Shown here in pieces: positions 1 through 10,715 of a stretch of 64,000 nt of DNA. The stretch's first letter is position 1. Each line of letters starts with the position of its first letter. The DNA comes from Allacma fusca. Its lineage: Eukaryota; Arthropoda; Collembola; Symphypleona; Sminthuridae. The notes under the pieces are model-generated. The model was given only the letters and a program-made list of their open reading frames with translations. It had not been told where the DNA came from and made no database searches. Location: positions 42,890,250 to 42,954,249 of the forward strand of contig OX359249.1 of NCBI GenBank assembly GCA_947179485.1, given 5' to 3'. The translations under genes were made by a program, and so were the position numbers.

Positions 1-1930
1 ACGTTCATGAAGTGCATTTATGGACTTTTAGCATGTTTGAATGTTAACAAAAATTTCATGGACTTTCGAAAATAAAATTTTCTTACGGGATTTATGTGGA
101 CTCAGGGGATGTGTACAATTTTAAGTCGTGTAGAGAATGCGGGCAGGGGAGCGTGATTAAAAACTTGAAAACGGGTCAAATATCTTTGAGATCAACTTGT
201 AAGGAAAAATGGACGATGACCAGGTTTTTGGGGCATATTAAAAGAATCTCCCAAGATTTTTTTACATAAAAAACAGATTTAACATTTATGCCAATCCTGC
301 CACTTTTTTCACCCACACTAGTGCAGTGCATGTAAGATGGTAATGTTTAACAAACAGATGTCCTGTGACATGATAATTTAGAAAGTGTGAGCACATTTTT
401 CTAAATCAAAATTTCTCTTCCATCAAAATTCTAAACTAAATTGGCATGTCCGTTTCAATTAATTCAGTTCTATGTACGGCTTCTGTTTAATAGTGTGTAG
501 ATCTAAAAGAATCTTGACAAGGAAACATGTAGTATTGGTGATACGTTATGGCAAATGTCATTTTTGTGTTTAGTTCATAATTGGTGTACTTATGTATAAT
601 AGCATAATGGCATTGCACTACAATTTTGGACTTATGTACTCTTTTGGTCTGTAGAGATCACTATTACTATTTATGATCCTTGGGGTGTATGCTTGGCGTG
701 AGGCGACCTTTCGGCCGCGACCTATGGTGTAGTGGTGAGGATAAGATGAGAACCATCTTAATCTAATTAATCCTTTAAAACACTTCAAATCTTTTAAGTC
801 CGAATTGTCCTTTTTGTCTTAAGCCCTTTTCCTTGAAGTGCTCCGCTCGCACCTCTCGTCCTTATCAGTCCCTTGCACCCCCGGTGCTCGGTCCCTTTTA
901 CATCCTCATTTTATTCCTTTCAGTATCTTATTATTATCCTTATAATATATCCTTAAAATATGTAATTATATTATGTTAGTCCCATTACGATTATTTTTGA
1001 TTAGGTTTGATTAAAACATTGCAAATGATCATGATTAAATCATTATTTATCTTAAATTTTACTTAGTATTTACTTACACCTCCTCCAATAAACATTTGGT
1101 TCAAACTCCTAATCTGCAGGTTGATTCAAATCACTTTCCAACTCTGAAGCGCATGTAAGGAGGTTCAGAAGGCGTCATTTCCCCCATATTTTAGCAATCT
1201 TACAGATTTTTCAGACTTTATTTCAGTTGCTAGCCAAAGAATTCCGAAGCAGAAAATCCGGAAGTTTAAAGCTATATCAGTCAGCTTTATTTTCTAAATA
1301 GCTTGAACGCTCCTTTGCAGGAAATTTGAATGGTCTATCAAACAGGTGAGTACGTTGAGACAGATACAAATAGAGAACAAGGTTGAAGAAATTAAGATTC
1401 AGATAAAGACACATGAGGAAGATGCAGAGAAGGAATTTTTAGCGTTGTTATTTTATAATGTACGATCAGGCAGTCGCAAAAATATTTGAGAACGCTTCAC
1501 TTGTAGCAAATTTCATAGAGATTTTCAAAATTTGCATTTTAATACACCAAGTCAAAAATACAAAACAAAGCTTATGAATTGTGTTAAAGAGGTTCCATAA
1601 GAAGACAAGTTCTTGGTATATTTCAATCTTGTCTCACTTATTTATTCAAATTCCGGAGTTTTGGAGATGGCCACATGAAACAAATTTTGAAAAATATAGA
1701 TAAAAAGCTAAAACGTTGTATAATTTAATATTCCCCCCAATAAGGGCTGGGATAAAGCGATTTTAAACGTCAAAACACTTTTGACGGGTGTCATATCCTT
1801 TGTCTCACCCATAGCCCATTTAAGGGACGTTGACATAAGACATGTAATTCCCCCATTTTTAAGCGAATTCATTCACAGATTTTGTACAATTTGTTTCATT
1901 TAATTAGGCCACTAATTTCGGTCACAAATG
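1..1930 (+). repeat. Large non-coding dispersed repeat, copy 1 (truncated by window start)
   Basis: This stretch recurs in the same orientation from 4469 with only scattered substitutions and small indels. Position 1 here matches 4469, so the real left end may lie before the window. Shared landmarks include the block around 690-760 (GCGTGAGGCGACCTTTCGG) and the tail around 1730-1930. Copy 1 keeps a block of about 414 bases (about 1294-1708) that copy 2 lacks. No long reading frame, reverse transcriptase or transposase is visible, and no terminal inverted repeat could be recognised. The segment at about 1175-1226 (CCCCCAT, then T/A-rich, then CAGATTTTT) weakly resembles the segment at about 1850-1895, suggesting an internal sub-repeat. 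It is probably a non-autonomous mobile element or segmental repeat; the class is not determined. Confidence 0.85.
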
Positions 1931-2032
1931 TTTGATTTGTGACATCCAGCTTTAGACTGTACAGTGCTGTACACACAATGCAGAAACCGCACACGAACTT
2001 ATTCCTTTAGAAGCTGACTCCCTCCACCATGA

Positions 2033-2104
2033 GGTCCCATGGTGTAACGGTTAGCACTCTGGACTCTGAATCCAGCGATCCGAGTTCAAATCTCGGTGGG
2101 ACCT
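2033..2104 (+). tRNA. tRNA-Gln (anticodon CUG)
   Basis: A 72-nt cloverleaf is readable directly. The acceptor stem pairs GGTCCCA with TGGGACC and is followed by discriminator T. The anticodon arm is CTGGA-CTCTGAA-TCCAG with CTG as anticodon, and the T arm contains GTTCAAAT. The A-box region (GGTGTAACGGTTAGC) and B-box region (GAGTTCAAATC) give an intact internal Pol III promoter. No intron is present. A TTTT tract shortly downstream (about 2110) can serve as terminator. The gene begins about 100 bases after the end of repeat copy 1 and is not duplicated with the repeat. The sequence closely matches the usual animal nuclear tRNA-Gln. Confidence 0.95.
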
Positions 2105-3151
2105 GCATTAATTTTGCTATTTTGACTAACATAACTAGTAATTGAAGTATCAACGTTGATACAACACTTTTATCTTTCATCAGGTAACGTTAAAATTCAG
2201 ATTACATGATTGTAGCCATTATCTATGGCTAGTTAAATGTTGTGATCACATGCTAATCATGCTAATGTTACTGATCACATCACACTCGGATGAATCAATT
2301 GGAGAAGAGCTGGTAAACCATACATGATCCACATAATTCTAAAAACGTCATCAACGTTGAGAACACATAAAAATTGACATCTCTCATTAGTCGAATTGTT
2401 TTTGCAGGTAAAGATAGGGTTTGTCAGCTTATCTCACTTTAAGGCCCCCTCATGAATTTTTATTGAAATTGGTACAGGTTCTATTGGAGGAGTAGATGAA
2501 GGATTTTTTAACAAGCCTCAAGATTTCTAAATATGAGAGGTCAAAGGCTGAGGTCACGTATAGTTTTCCATCACGCTTTTTACTGACGACATCCCTTCAG
2601 GAGTCTCCTATATTTGGTTAGGTTACGTTTGCTGCTTGGCACGGCACGAAATGTCAAGTTACAACCTAGGATTTCTGATTTTTTCCAACTCTGGTCAATG
2701 TCTATTTACTAATGACACCACTTTGATTTTTAGTTCTTCTAAAATAGGTTGAGGACAGATATTCAACCTGTAACAAAGTAAACACACTCTGCCTTATTTT
2801 AGCCTGCGTCCCTGTTTCCTTGTACCTACCATATCTCGGGAAGTCGGGAACTAGAAGTTTGCTCCACAAAATTCTTTCAAATCCATCCTCTTAGTGCTGT
2901 TGAACCAATTTTAATCAAAATCCGTGAAGGGCTGCTAAAGTTATTCCACAGTGCCAGTTTCTTCCTTTAAAGCCAATATTTACTCTTACTTTCAAAAGTC
3001 AGTCTTCCGACGGCGTTTATGTACGTGGCATTCTTTACATCCGGCATTTACCTAGGCCTCTAGATTATATTTCAAAATGAGATTTCTGACTCAAAATAAA
3101 ATTTTGGGGCGGGAAACGATAATAAAATACAGGTTTGACGGGATGTGGACG
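2105..3151. other. Intergenic, no gene seen
   Basis: AT-rich sequence with no reading frame of note and no recognisable RNA gene. A short palindrome (TATCAACGTTGATA) lies near 2149-2162. Confidence 0.6.
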
Positions 3152-3360
3152 ACTCAACAAAATACAGGACGGGCTAGCCTGATGAATTGAACGGGTCAGT
3201 TCGTACGCAATGTGAATATCATCCCATTTATTTATCAAGACAAGAATTGGAATTGCAAATATCCCTCCATCATTTTGTGAACATCAACCCACCGACCTCT
3301 CGTCCACCGATCCTGTCAACTTATCAATTGTGAGCTAGCCTGTCCCATATTTTGTTGAAT
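3152..3360. repeat. Fold-back (inverted repeat) element
   Basis: The left core at 3152-3180 (ACTCAACAAAATACAGGACG followed by GGCTAGCCT) is matched in inverse orientation at 3333-3360 (GCTAGCCTGTCCCATATTTT then GTTGAAT), with about 150 bases between. Weaker inverted similarity continues outwards, for example TTTGACGGGAT near 3133 against ATCCCGCC near 3397. The outer part of the left arm (about 3085-3200) also resembles 60-185 of the large repeat, sharing AAAATAAAATTTT, GCGGG/ACGGG and GAACGGGTCA. It is probably a decayed non-autonomous transposon related to that repeat. Exact ends and a target-site duplication were not found. Confidence 0.55.
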
Positions 3361-4088
3361 CATTCCTCAGCAGGTCATTCCCAGCACATGATTGTCAAAT
3401 CCCGCCACCCTGTACTAGGAGATCTCAAATGTTATTATTATCCGACAATGCAAATTTAAACTTCAAAATCTCAATTTCTTAAAATAGTCCGTAAACTATA
3501 TCTTGTCTGTACCTCTTCTTTATAGCTCTCCGGATCCCGCTTGATAAGATTTTGCAGCTGTGGCAAATTATTGGGCAGCTTGTTATTATTTTTTCGAAAC
3601 ATTGTACGAATACTAATGTGTCCGCCGAAATTGCACAAAAAATAGACACTGGAAACACATGCACTTGAACAGAATGATTAGAACGCTAGTATTTCATCCT
3701 GTTCCTTAAACACGCTGAAGAACAAAATTACTTGAATTGCTCAGCTCTTAATACGTCCAAGCCTGTATGTAATAGTTGTAAGGTCTCAATAAAGTTGTAA
3801 ATAAAGTTGATCTGTAATCTGCGAAAGTGCACATAAGGGAAAGGCTTAGTAAAAAAGAACCACGCGTTCTCCGCAATGCAGTAACTCGCACGTCTCTCCA
3901 AACTTGAATTTCCTTTCAAAATATATCCCTCAATGAACACAAGGTTTGGGCAACGTTCATGCAGTGTAACGGCCAAGGCTATCTGGCTTACACATTACTT
4001 ACTCGCAAGGGTTACTACCCACCATAAAGTAATTGTGAACGGGTCGCATGATGATGATACCAAACATCAAAAAATATATTTTATTATT
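3361..4088. other. Intergenic, no gene seen
   Basis: Short open frames occur on both strands but show no family resemblance or splice context. The segment consists of decayed repeat flank and AT-rich sequence. Confidence 0.5.
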
Positions 4089-4096
4089 ATTCATAC

Positions 4097-4266
4097 CAGG
4101 GGTGGATTTACGAGGTAGTCCACCCAGGTAAAATATTTAGGGCCAGGGTAAAAAAAAATAAAGATTAGAGAATTTAAAGAATTAAATTAAAACAATTATA
4201 AAAAAGGCCCAAAAAAAATTTAGAGGCTTATGGCCAGGGTCAGCTTATTTTATTAATCTACCCCTG
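4097..4266. mobile_element. hAT-type MITE with 8-bp target-site duplication
   Basis: A 170-bp non-coding element begins CAGGGGTGGATTTA and ends with the inverse of CAGGGGTAGATTAA, giving imperfect terminal inverted repeats of about 14 bp. It is flanked by ATTCATAC (4089-4096) and ATTTATAC (4267-4274), an 8-bp target-site duplication with one mismatch. CAGGG-type ends with 8-bp duplications are the known hallmark of the hAT superfamily. The inside is A-rich and has no coding capacity, so it would depend on a transposase elsewhere. The mismatches suggest an old insertion. Confidence 0.85.
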
Positions 4267-4468
4267 ATTTATACTCGTGTCATATATTACAAAATATCCC
4301 TACTCGGTATACCTTCAATTTACTAGGTCCTATTTGTTTTTCTTGAAATTGCGTGTTACATATCCCTTTATTTTTAGAGGAAAAAATTTTCAAACAAAAA
4401 TTACCGATTCTCAAAAATTTGCTTAAAAATCAGCAGCAATTTTTAATTACCATGCCCTATGTTCGTCT

Positions 4469-5984
4469 ACGTTCATGAAGTGCATTTATGGACTTTTAGC
4501 ATGTTTGAATGTTAACAAAAATTTCATGGACTTTCGAAAATAAAATTTTCTTATGGGATTTATGTGGATTCAGGGGATGTGTACAATTTTAAGTCGTGTA
4601 GAGAATGCGGGCAGGGGAGCGTGATTAAAAACTTGAAAACGGGTCAAATATCTTTGAGATCAACTTGTAAGGAAAAATGGACGATGACCAGGTTTTTGGG
4701 GCATATTAAAAGAATCTCCCAAGATTTTTTTACATAAAAAACAGATTTAACATTTGTGCCAATCCTGCCACTTTTTTCACCCACACTAGTGCAGTGCATG
4801 TAAAATGGTAATGTTTAGCAAACGGATGTCCTGTGACATGATAATTTAGAAAGTGTGAGCACATTTTTCTAAATCAAAATTTCTCTTCCATCAAAATTCT
4901 AAATTAAATTGGCATGTCCGTTTCAATTAATTCAGTTCTATGTACGGCTTCTGTTTAATAGTGCGTAGATCTAAAAGAATCTTGACAAGGAAACATGTAG
5001 TTTTGGAGATACGTTATGGCAAATGTCATTTTTGTGTTTAGTTCATAATTGGTGTACTTATGTATAATAGCATAATGGCATTGCACTGCAATTTTGGACT
5101 TATGTACTCTTTTGGTCTGTAGAAATCACTATTACTATTTATGATCCTTTGGGTGTATGCTTGGCGTGAGGCGACCTTTCGGCCGCGACCTATGGTGTAG
5201 TGGTGAGGATAAGATGAGAACCATCTTAATCAAATTAATCCTTTAAAACACTTCAAATCTTTTAAGTCCGAATTGTCCTTTTTGTCTTAAGCCCTTTTCC
5301 TTGAAGTGCTCCGCTCGCACCTCTCGTCCTTATCAGTCTCTTGCACCCCCGGTGCTCGGTCCCTTTTACATCCTCATTATTCCTTCCAGTATCTTATTAT
5401 TATCCTTATAATATATCCTTAAAATATGTAATTATATTATGTTAGTCCCATTACGATTATTTTTGATTAGGTTTGATTAAAACATTGCAAATGATCATGA
5501 TTAAATCATTATTTATCTTAAATTTTACTTAGTATTTACTTACACCTCCAATAAACATTTGGTTCAAACTCCTAATCTGCAGGTGGATTCAAATCACTTT
5601 CCAACTCTGAAGCGCATGTAAGGAGGTTCAGAAGGCGTCATTTCCCCCATATTTTAGCAATCTTACAGATTTTTCAGAATTTATTTCAGTTGCTAGCCCA
5701 AGAATTCCGAAGCAGAAAATCCGGAACTTTAAAGCTATATCAGTCAGCTTTATTTTCTAAAACATTGTATAATTTAATATTTTCCCCTCCCAATAAGGGC
5801 TGGGATAAAGCGATTTGAAACGTCGAAACACTTTTGACGGGTGTCATATCCTTTGTCTCACTCATAGCCCATTTAAGGGACGTTGACATAAGACATGTAA
5901 TTCCCCCATTTTTAAGCAAATTCATTCACAGATTTTTTACAATTTGTTTCATTTAATTAGGTCACTAATTTCGGTCACAAATGT
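4469..5984 (+). repeat. Large non-coding dispersed repeat, copy 2
   Basis: Direct repeat of 1-1930, offset by 4468 bases at its left end. Similarity ends in both copies just after GGTCACAAATGTT (copy 2, about 5984). Relative to copy 1 it lacks about 414 bases at the junction near 5760. In copy 1 that block is bounded by CTAAA at 1294-1298 and again at 1708-1712, so the loss looks like a microhomology deletion. A few other small indels are visible, for example CACCTCCTCCAAT in copy 1 against CACCTCCAAT here. No coding frame. Confidence 0.9.
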
Positions 5985-6639
5985 TAAGATGATTTGTTAA
6001 TGAATGTTAAGTGATGCAAAGTCAAGATTTTTGAGGGTTGTAGTCATTTGAAATGTTTATTCCTGCTCATAAATTTTTTGCAAATATCTTTGGAAGCTGG
6101 GTTGTAGGAAATTTAATTGACAATCAGAAGAACCACTCAACAGGTCACCCCAATTTACAATTTAATTTTAAATTCTTTTCCAGATTTAAAAAATATTATT
6201 TCATTCCCATAGCAACCAAAATGCGTGACAATATTGAAATGACACAAAAATATGGATTTTTAAAATTAGTTCATTAACCTTGCCTCACATTGTTCCCACG
6301 GATACAATTTTTGACTTGGGAAGATTTTTTTAGGTTCAAATGAATCCCCTTGAATTTTTGTACAATAACAGCGTTTCAAAATTATTTTGAGCCATAGATC
6401 CTCAATGAAAAAATGGCAAGTTCAGGAACTCTCATTTCCGAATCTTTGCTCTTAAAGATGAATTTCCGCAACCTTACCCTCTGTTATTGTTGATAATGAC
6501 CACATTCGCAACATGAAAACCTACCGGATAGCTCTTCTGAAAGCCAACGAAATTTCTTACAATTCAGTATCAAATTATTTTCAAATTTCTAAAATATCCT
6601 GACTTTCCCCCACTTTCCTGGTCGCTGTATCCGGAGTTT
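5985..6639. other. Intergenic, no gene seen
   Basis: One open frame (6053-6277) begins with ATG but has no recognisable similarity and no splice context. Nothing else is supported. Confidence 0.5.
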
Positions 6640-6765
6640 TTGAACTAGGGGGATGTAATAAATTTCGAAAAATCTGGAAAAGAATTTGTTTAAAAATGGG
6701 GAAATCATATAATTTTCGTCATCTTCTCTTATTTGGGCTAGGGAGATACAAAGCGTAGGAAATAC
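6640..6765 (-). repeat. Diverged inverted relic of the large repeat's 3' part
   Basis: Read on the minus strand, this matches the tail of the large repeat (about 1790-1895) imperfectly. The plus strand here has AAAATCTGG, GAATTTGTTTAAAAATGGGG and TTATTTGGGCTAGGGAGATA. These correspond to the complements of the CCCCCATTTTTAAGCGAATT and CTCACCCATAGCCCATTTAA blocks. It is more diverged than copies 1 and 2, which indicates an older family member. Confidence 0.5.
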
Positions 6766-9700
6766 CCTGTACGTATAGCAAATAAGCCCTTTAAATGATC
6801 ATCTAATGTGCAGTGTCGTGAGAGCGCACAATGTGGTTTAACCGTGCAATACATTTTATAGGTGTCCTTTGACCTCTCGTATGTCTGAAAAAATGCAAAT
6901 GTCCTGAATGCACTTTATCAATATGATTCGTAATCAGCAAACTCAATTTACCTCGCGCTTGCACCAAGTGTGTAAACAAAACAATTACTAGTATTTAAAA
7001 TGCAGTGTTTCTAGAAACTCCGGTTGTTATCAGTCTCACTAAATCTTAATAAATTCGTAATTTCTAAAATAAATAGCGTATGAAAAAAGTTTTTATAGAC
7101 AAACATAATGACGTAACTTAGTTCGTTGAAGAATGTGTTACCAAAAATTTAAACAGACAGCTCTCAGTAAATCCCGTTACTAGTAGTTTCTCATAGCGTA
7201 TTCAAAAATCAGTACAACGTACAACTACGAAATTCAGAATACTTCAGTATACAAAACAAATCATGACAAGTTAATCCAACAGTATCTACTTCAATTTTTG
7301 TACTGACAGCCTCACAGCTAACTAACACATTTCAAAATTTAGGAGTTGAAACTAACTATAAAAATTAGCATTAATGCTACATTTGCTATAATAATTATTA
7401 TTGAATTAAATGAAGAACGGGTTCAAGCAATTTGATTATGTTGAAATACCTAAAATATTGCAATAATTCTGTTATTCCTGTTCAGATACAATAATATCAA
7501 AAAAATCTGATAGATAAACGGCTTCACCTCCAGTAGGTATATAATACAGATACAACCATTATTCCCTAAAATTTTTGTATTGTAAATGGAGCCCAAAAAT
7601 TTAATACAAGGTGAAGATATTCAGTTTTATAAATTGTCATATCAATTTTAAGTTGAAATAAAAATCCTTTACGACCTTTACAAAATATAAAAATACACAC
7701 CAAGCAAAGTCGCAATGTGCCCTAGTCTGCATGCATGCAGTATCATTAAAAGCTAAACTGATTGATTCCATGTATTTTTTACCAAATAGATCATTTTGCA
7801 TTTAATACAAAACATATATACGTATTCTTTTCCCTCTTCAGTGGCGATGGCAGTAATAACTTCTATTGTGATCCATAAATTTTTATATTTTGTGTGTTGG
7901 TATCGACGTTGCTTGTTAAAATTAATTAATTATTTAAAAAATCAAAAAGCCAGCCTTTGACGAGTCATCTTTCAAAAGTTATCGCAAATATTCATTTTTC
8001 ATGCTTGGAACATCGCAGGATGGTTGCTTGTTTAGGGAATTAAACATTATTTAAGCAACTTATCAAAAATATATAAAAATCAAATCAGTGTTTTCCATTA
8101 AATGAATGCACTTTCGATTAATAACTCCTGTTTCAAATAAGTTTAATGAGTTGGGAGATATACTGAAACAAGGGAATATGGTAACGTGAGGATCTCTTAT
8201 AACTGGAACTGAATTAGAAATATGATGCTTGTTTATTTTCTATGAAATGTTCAAACTGGCTTCGACTCCAGGATGTGTGCACAACAAATATTTTTGCAAG
8301 TTTATGGTAATTCTTTAATGTGGGACAATAATGTGCCTTTAATGATTCAATAGATGTATGACTCAATAATTTTACAGATCTGCAGAGACTCACAGTAAGG
8401 TTTGTATTATAAGCAAAAATTTGTATTGATAGTACAGCACATACAAATATTATAGATAAAGCTTCTGTTGAACAATTGTCACGGAGAACTAAATATTTGT
8501 AAATAATCGTACTCGACCTTTTTATCCCAACAGTCTTTCGGTTTCTTCAAGGAAATACAATGTGATGGGAAAATGCAAACGATGAGCATGCTGTTCTGCA
8601 GGAACGTAATTGCATTCTCTTCATCACATCAGATAGTAGAAGCCGTTACCGAACACACAGATATACTTCTCAATACTGACTTGATATCGGATACAACAGT
8701 ACAAAGAATATTTAATAATCACAAACCTAAGATTGTGCTGCCAAAGTATGTAAGTGAAAGCTGTCGAGATTTCATACTTTAACTATGAGACAATAAGCAT
8801 GACACAATTTGCAACGTCTTCAAAATCCTAATGTTTGGATTCGGTAACAGAAGGGATGAGTCGAAGAAAAGCAATTTCTTTCACGAAATACATAGTTCCT
8901 TGAATTACTTTTGCTTTACTAATTTGGTCATAGTACTAGTGTGGTAATACTGTTAACATTGAGATTGGTTAGATTGAAATACATACATTTAAGCTTTTCG
9001 CTAGTCCCATTACACTTACAGCTTTTCGCACATTTGAGAAACAATATCAGATATATGTAGAGAATAATCAAAGGCCAGTCAATAATTTAAATAATAATTA
9101 TTACAGTTGTTAAAGTATCCCCTCTTTCCTAGTATGTACATACTAAAGCGTTAGCTGATTGTGAATTGTTGAATTTAAAACAATATATTTGACTGCTTCC
9201 ATTTCAATCGTGCTTACAACTTCTTAACGCAGTTATAAATTTTGGAAGCATCGTCAATGATTGATATTTTAAATTGAAATTTAACATTTGGATAAGGTGT
9301 TTGAAGTGCATCCTAATTGTACAACAGTCTTTGTAAACAAAATGTCAATAAATAACATCACCTTTTATCTAAATACATTTTTCCATGCTTGTATTTACAC
9401 ACGAATACAACTCAAGTATTTGCAGTTAACTTACTCAGTCCATAAAATTTAAAAGTTGCTTATTGTTAGTTTAAATTGCAATAGAGAGGAACATTAGCAG
9501 CTTTTATGGGGATGTTTTTTTTAACCTTCGGAGATTTAAACCCTAGATATTTATGATGTCTATGTACTGGGCGAACATCTGCTACATGTATTTTACTACG
9601 GTGTTCTCATTTGTATTTCAATGAGATTGCTTTGAAGCAGATGACAATGCTGGAGCGGTCGTACTGGAACTACTTATTTCACAAATCTCATAATTCTCTA

Positions 9701-10468
9701 TTTGCTTTGGGAGGTTCAGATGTGAGGTAGTTTTTAGGAGAAACATAAACAGACTATTGAGTCTTATAATAAGCAGTTCCGTCTTCTTTCTATTAGCTTT
9801 CATTCGGGTTCAGCATGATCTAAATTTATATGTAGAGTACATGTGTACAGGTGTACGCACTCACTATTCTGTACATATATGGACACTGATTGACCACACA
9901 TCAAATTCAATGCATTGCCTTACTGTAGGATTCAATGTTGATTTTGGTTTACATGAAAGGACGCCATCGCGCTACATACTAATACACAAGTAATTATTAA
10001 TGATAGAGTATCTGCTAACATTGAATGCTCTGTCTGGTCATCCATATTATATAATCCTTGTGGTGAAGAATTTCTCATTGTGGATTTGAAGTTGTATGCA
10101 TTAAAATGATAAAAATTAAGTTGAGTTACTCTATAGTAATGAGATGATATTTACTGCATATTTTTCAAAAGTCTCTTATCAGATATTTGGCAACAAAACA
10201 ACATAAAATCAAGTAAAATTAAATAGGCTAGGTGAAAAATCATAAATAAAAGTAGTAAGTACATCAACAACACTCATTTGGAATTAAGCCATTAGTATAA
10301 TTATATATATATATATACAATTTAAAAAATAAATCCATACAACAATAGGTATCAAGTACATTTGTCCAGGCAGCTATAAACTAAACTGGTAGAAAAATAA
10401 CTGAGGAAATGAGATCAGTGGCTGGAAACATATCTAAGGAAAGTCACAACAATAACAGTGTGTTGGAA
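6766..10468. other. Intergenic, no gene seen
   Basis: AT-rich sequence. Short open frames (8573-8782, 9757-9993 and others) have no recognisable products or flanking splice patterns. The part nearest 10468 lies downstream of the myosuppressin gene. Confidence 0.5.
10302..10317. repeat. (TA)8 microsatellite
   Basis: Eight uninterrupted TA units, downstream of the myosuppressin gene. Confidence 0.9.
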
Positions 10469-10474
10469 TTTATT
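10469..10474 (-). terminator. Candidate polyadenylation signal for myosuppressin
   Basis: AATAAA on the minus strand (TTTATT on plus), 242 bases past the myosuppressin stop codon. It is the first canonical signal noticed in this 3' region. The cleavage site cannot be placed. Confidence 0.45.
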
Positions 10475-10715
10475 GGCTGATGCAATGATGACCGAGGGGC
10501 CTGCAAAGTAAATGACAGGGAAGATGACTGAGGAAGAACAGACTCATAAGGTTGAAACGGAGCTCGGCTTGAATTGTAAATTCTTCATTAAAAGATTCAT
10601 AATCAATCTGTTTGGTAGAAGTTTCCAAATGCATCATATCATCTTATCAGCATTTTCATAGTTGTTTTCGAAATTGTGGGAAGAAATAATTTTTGTTTCC
10701 GGTTGTTGAGAAGAT

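Noticed and set aside
720..740. A-box-like TGGTGTAGTGG inside the large repeat, suggesting a tRNA-derived SINE
   Set aside because: No B box follows at a workable distance and there is no tRNA-like fold.
1..5984. Large direct repeats as the LTRs of a retrotransposon
   Set aside because: The interior holds a tRNA gene, a fold-back and a MITE, with no gag or pol frame; the repeats lack evident TG...CA ends, and one copy is cut by the window.
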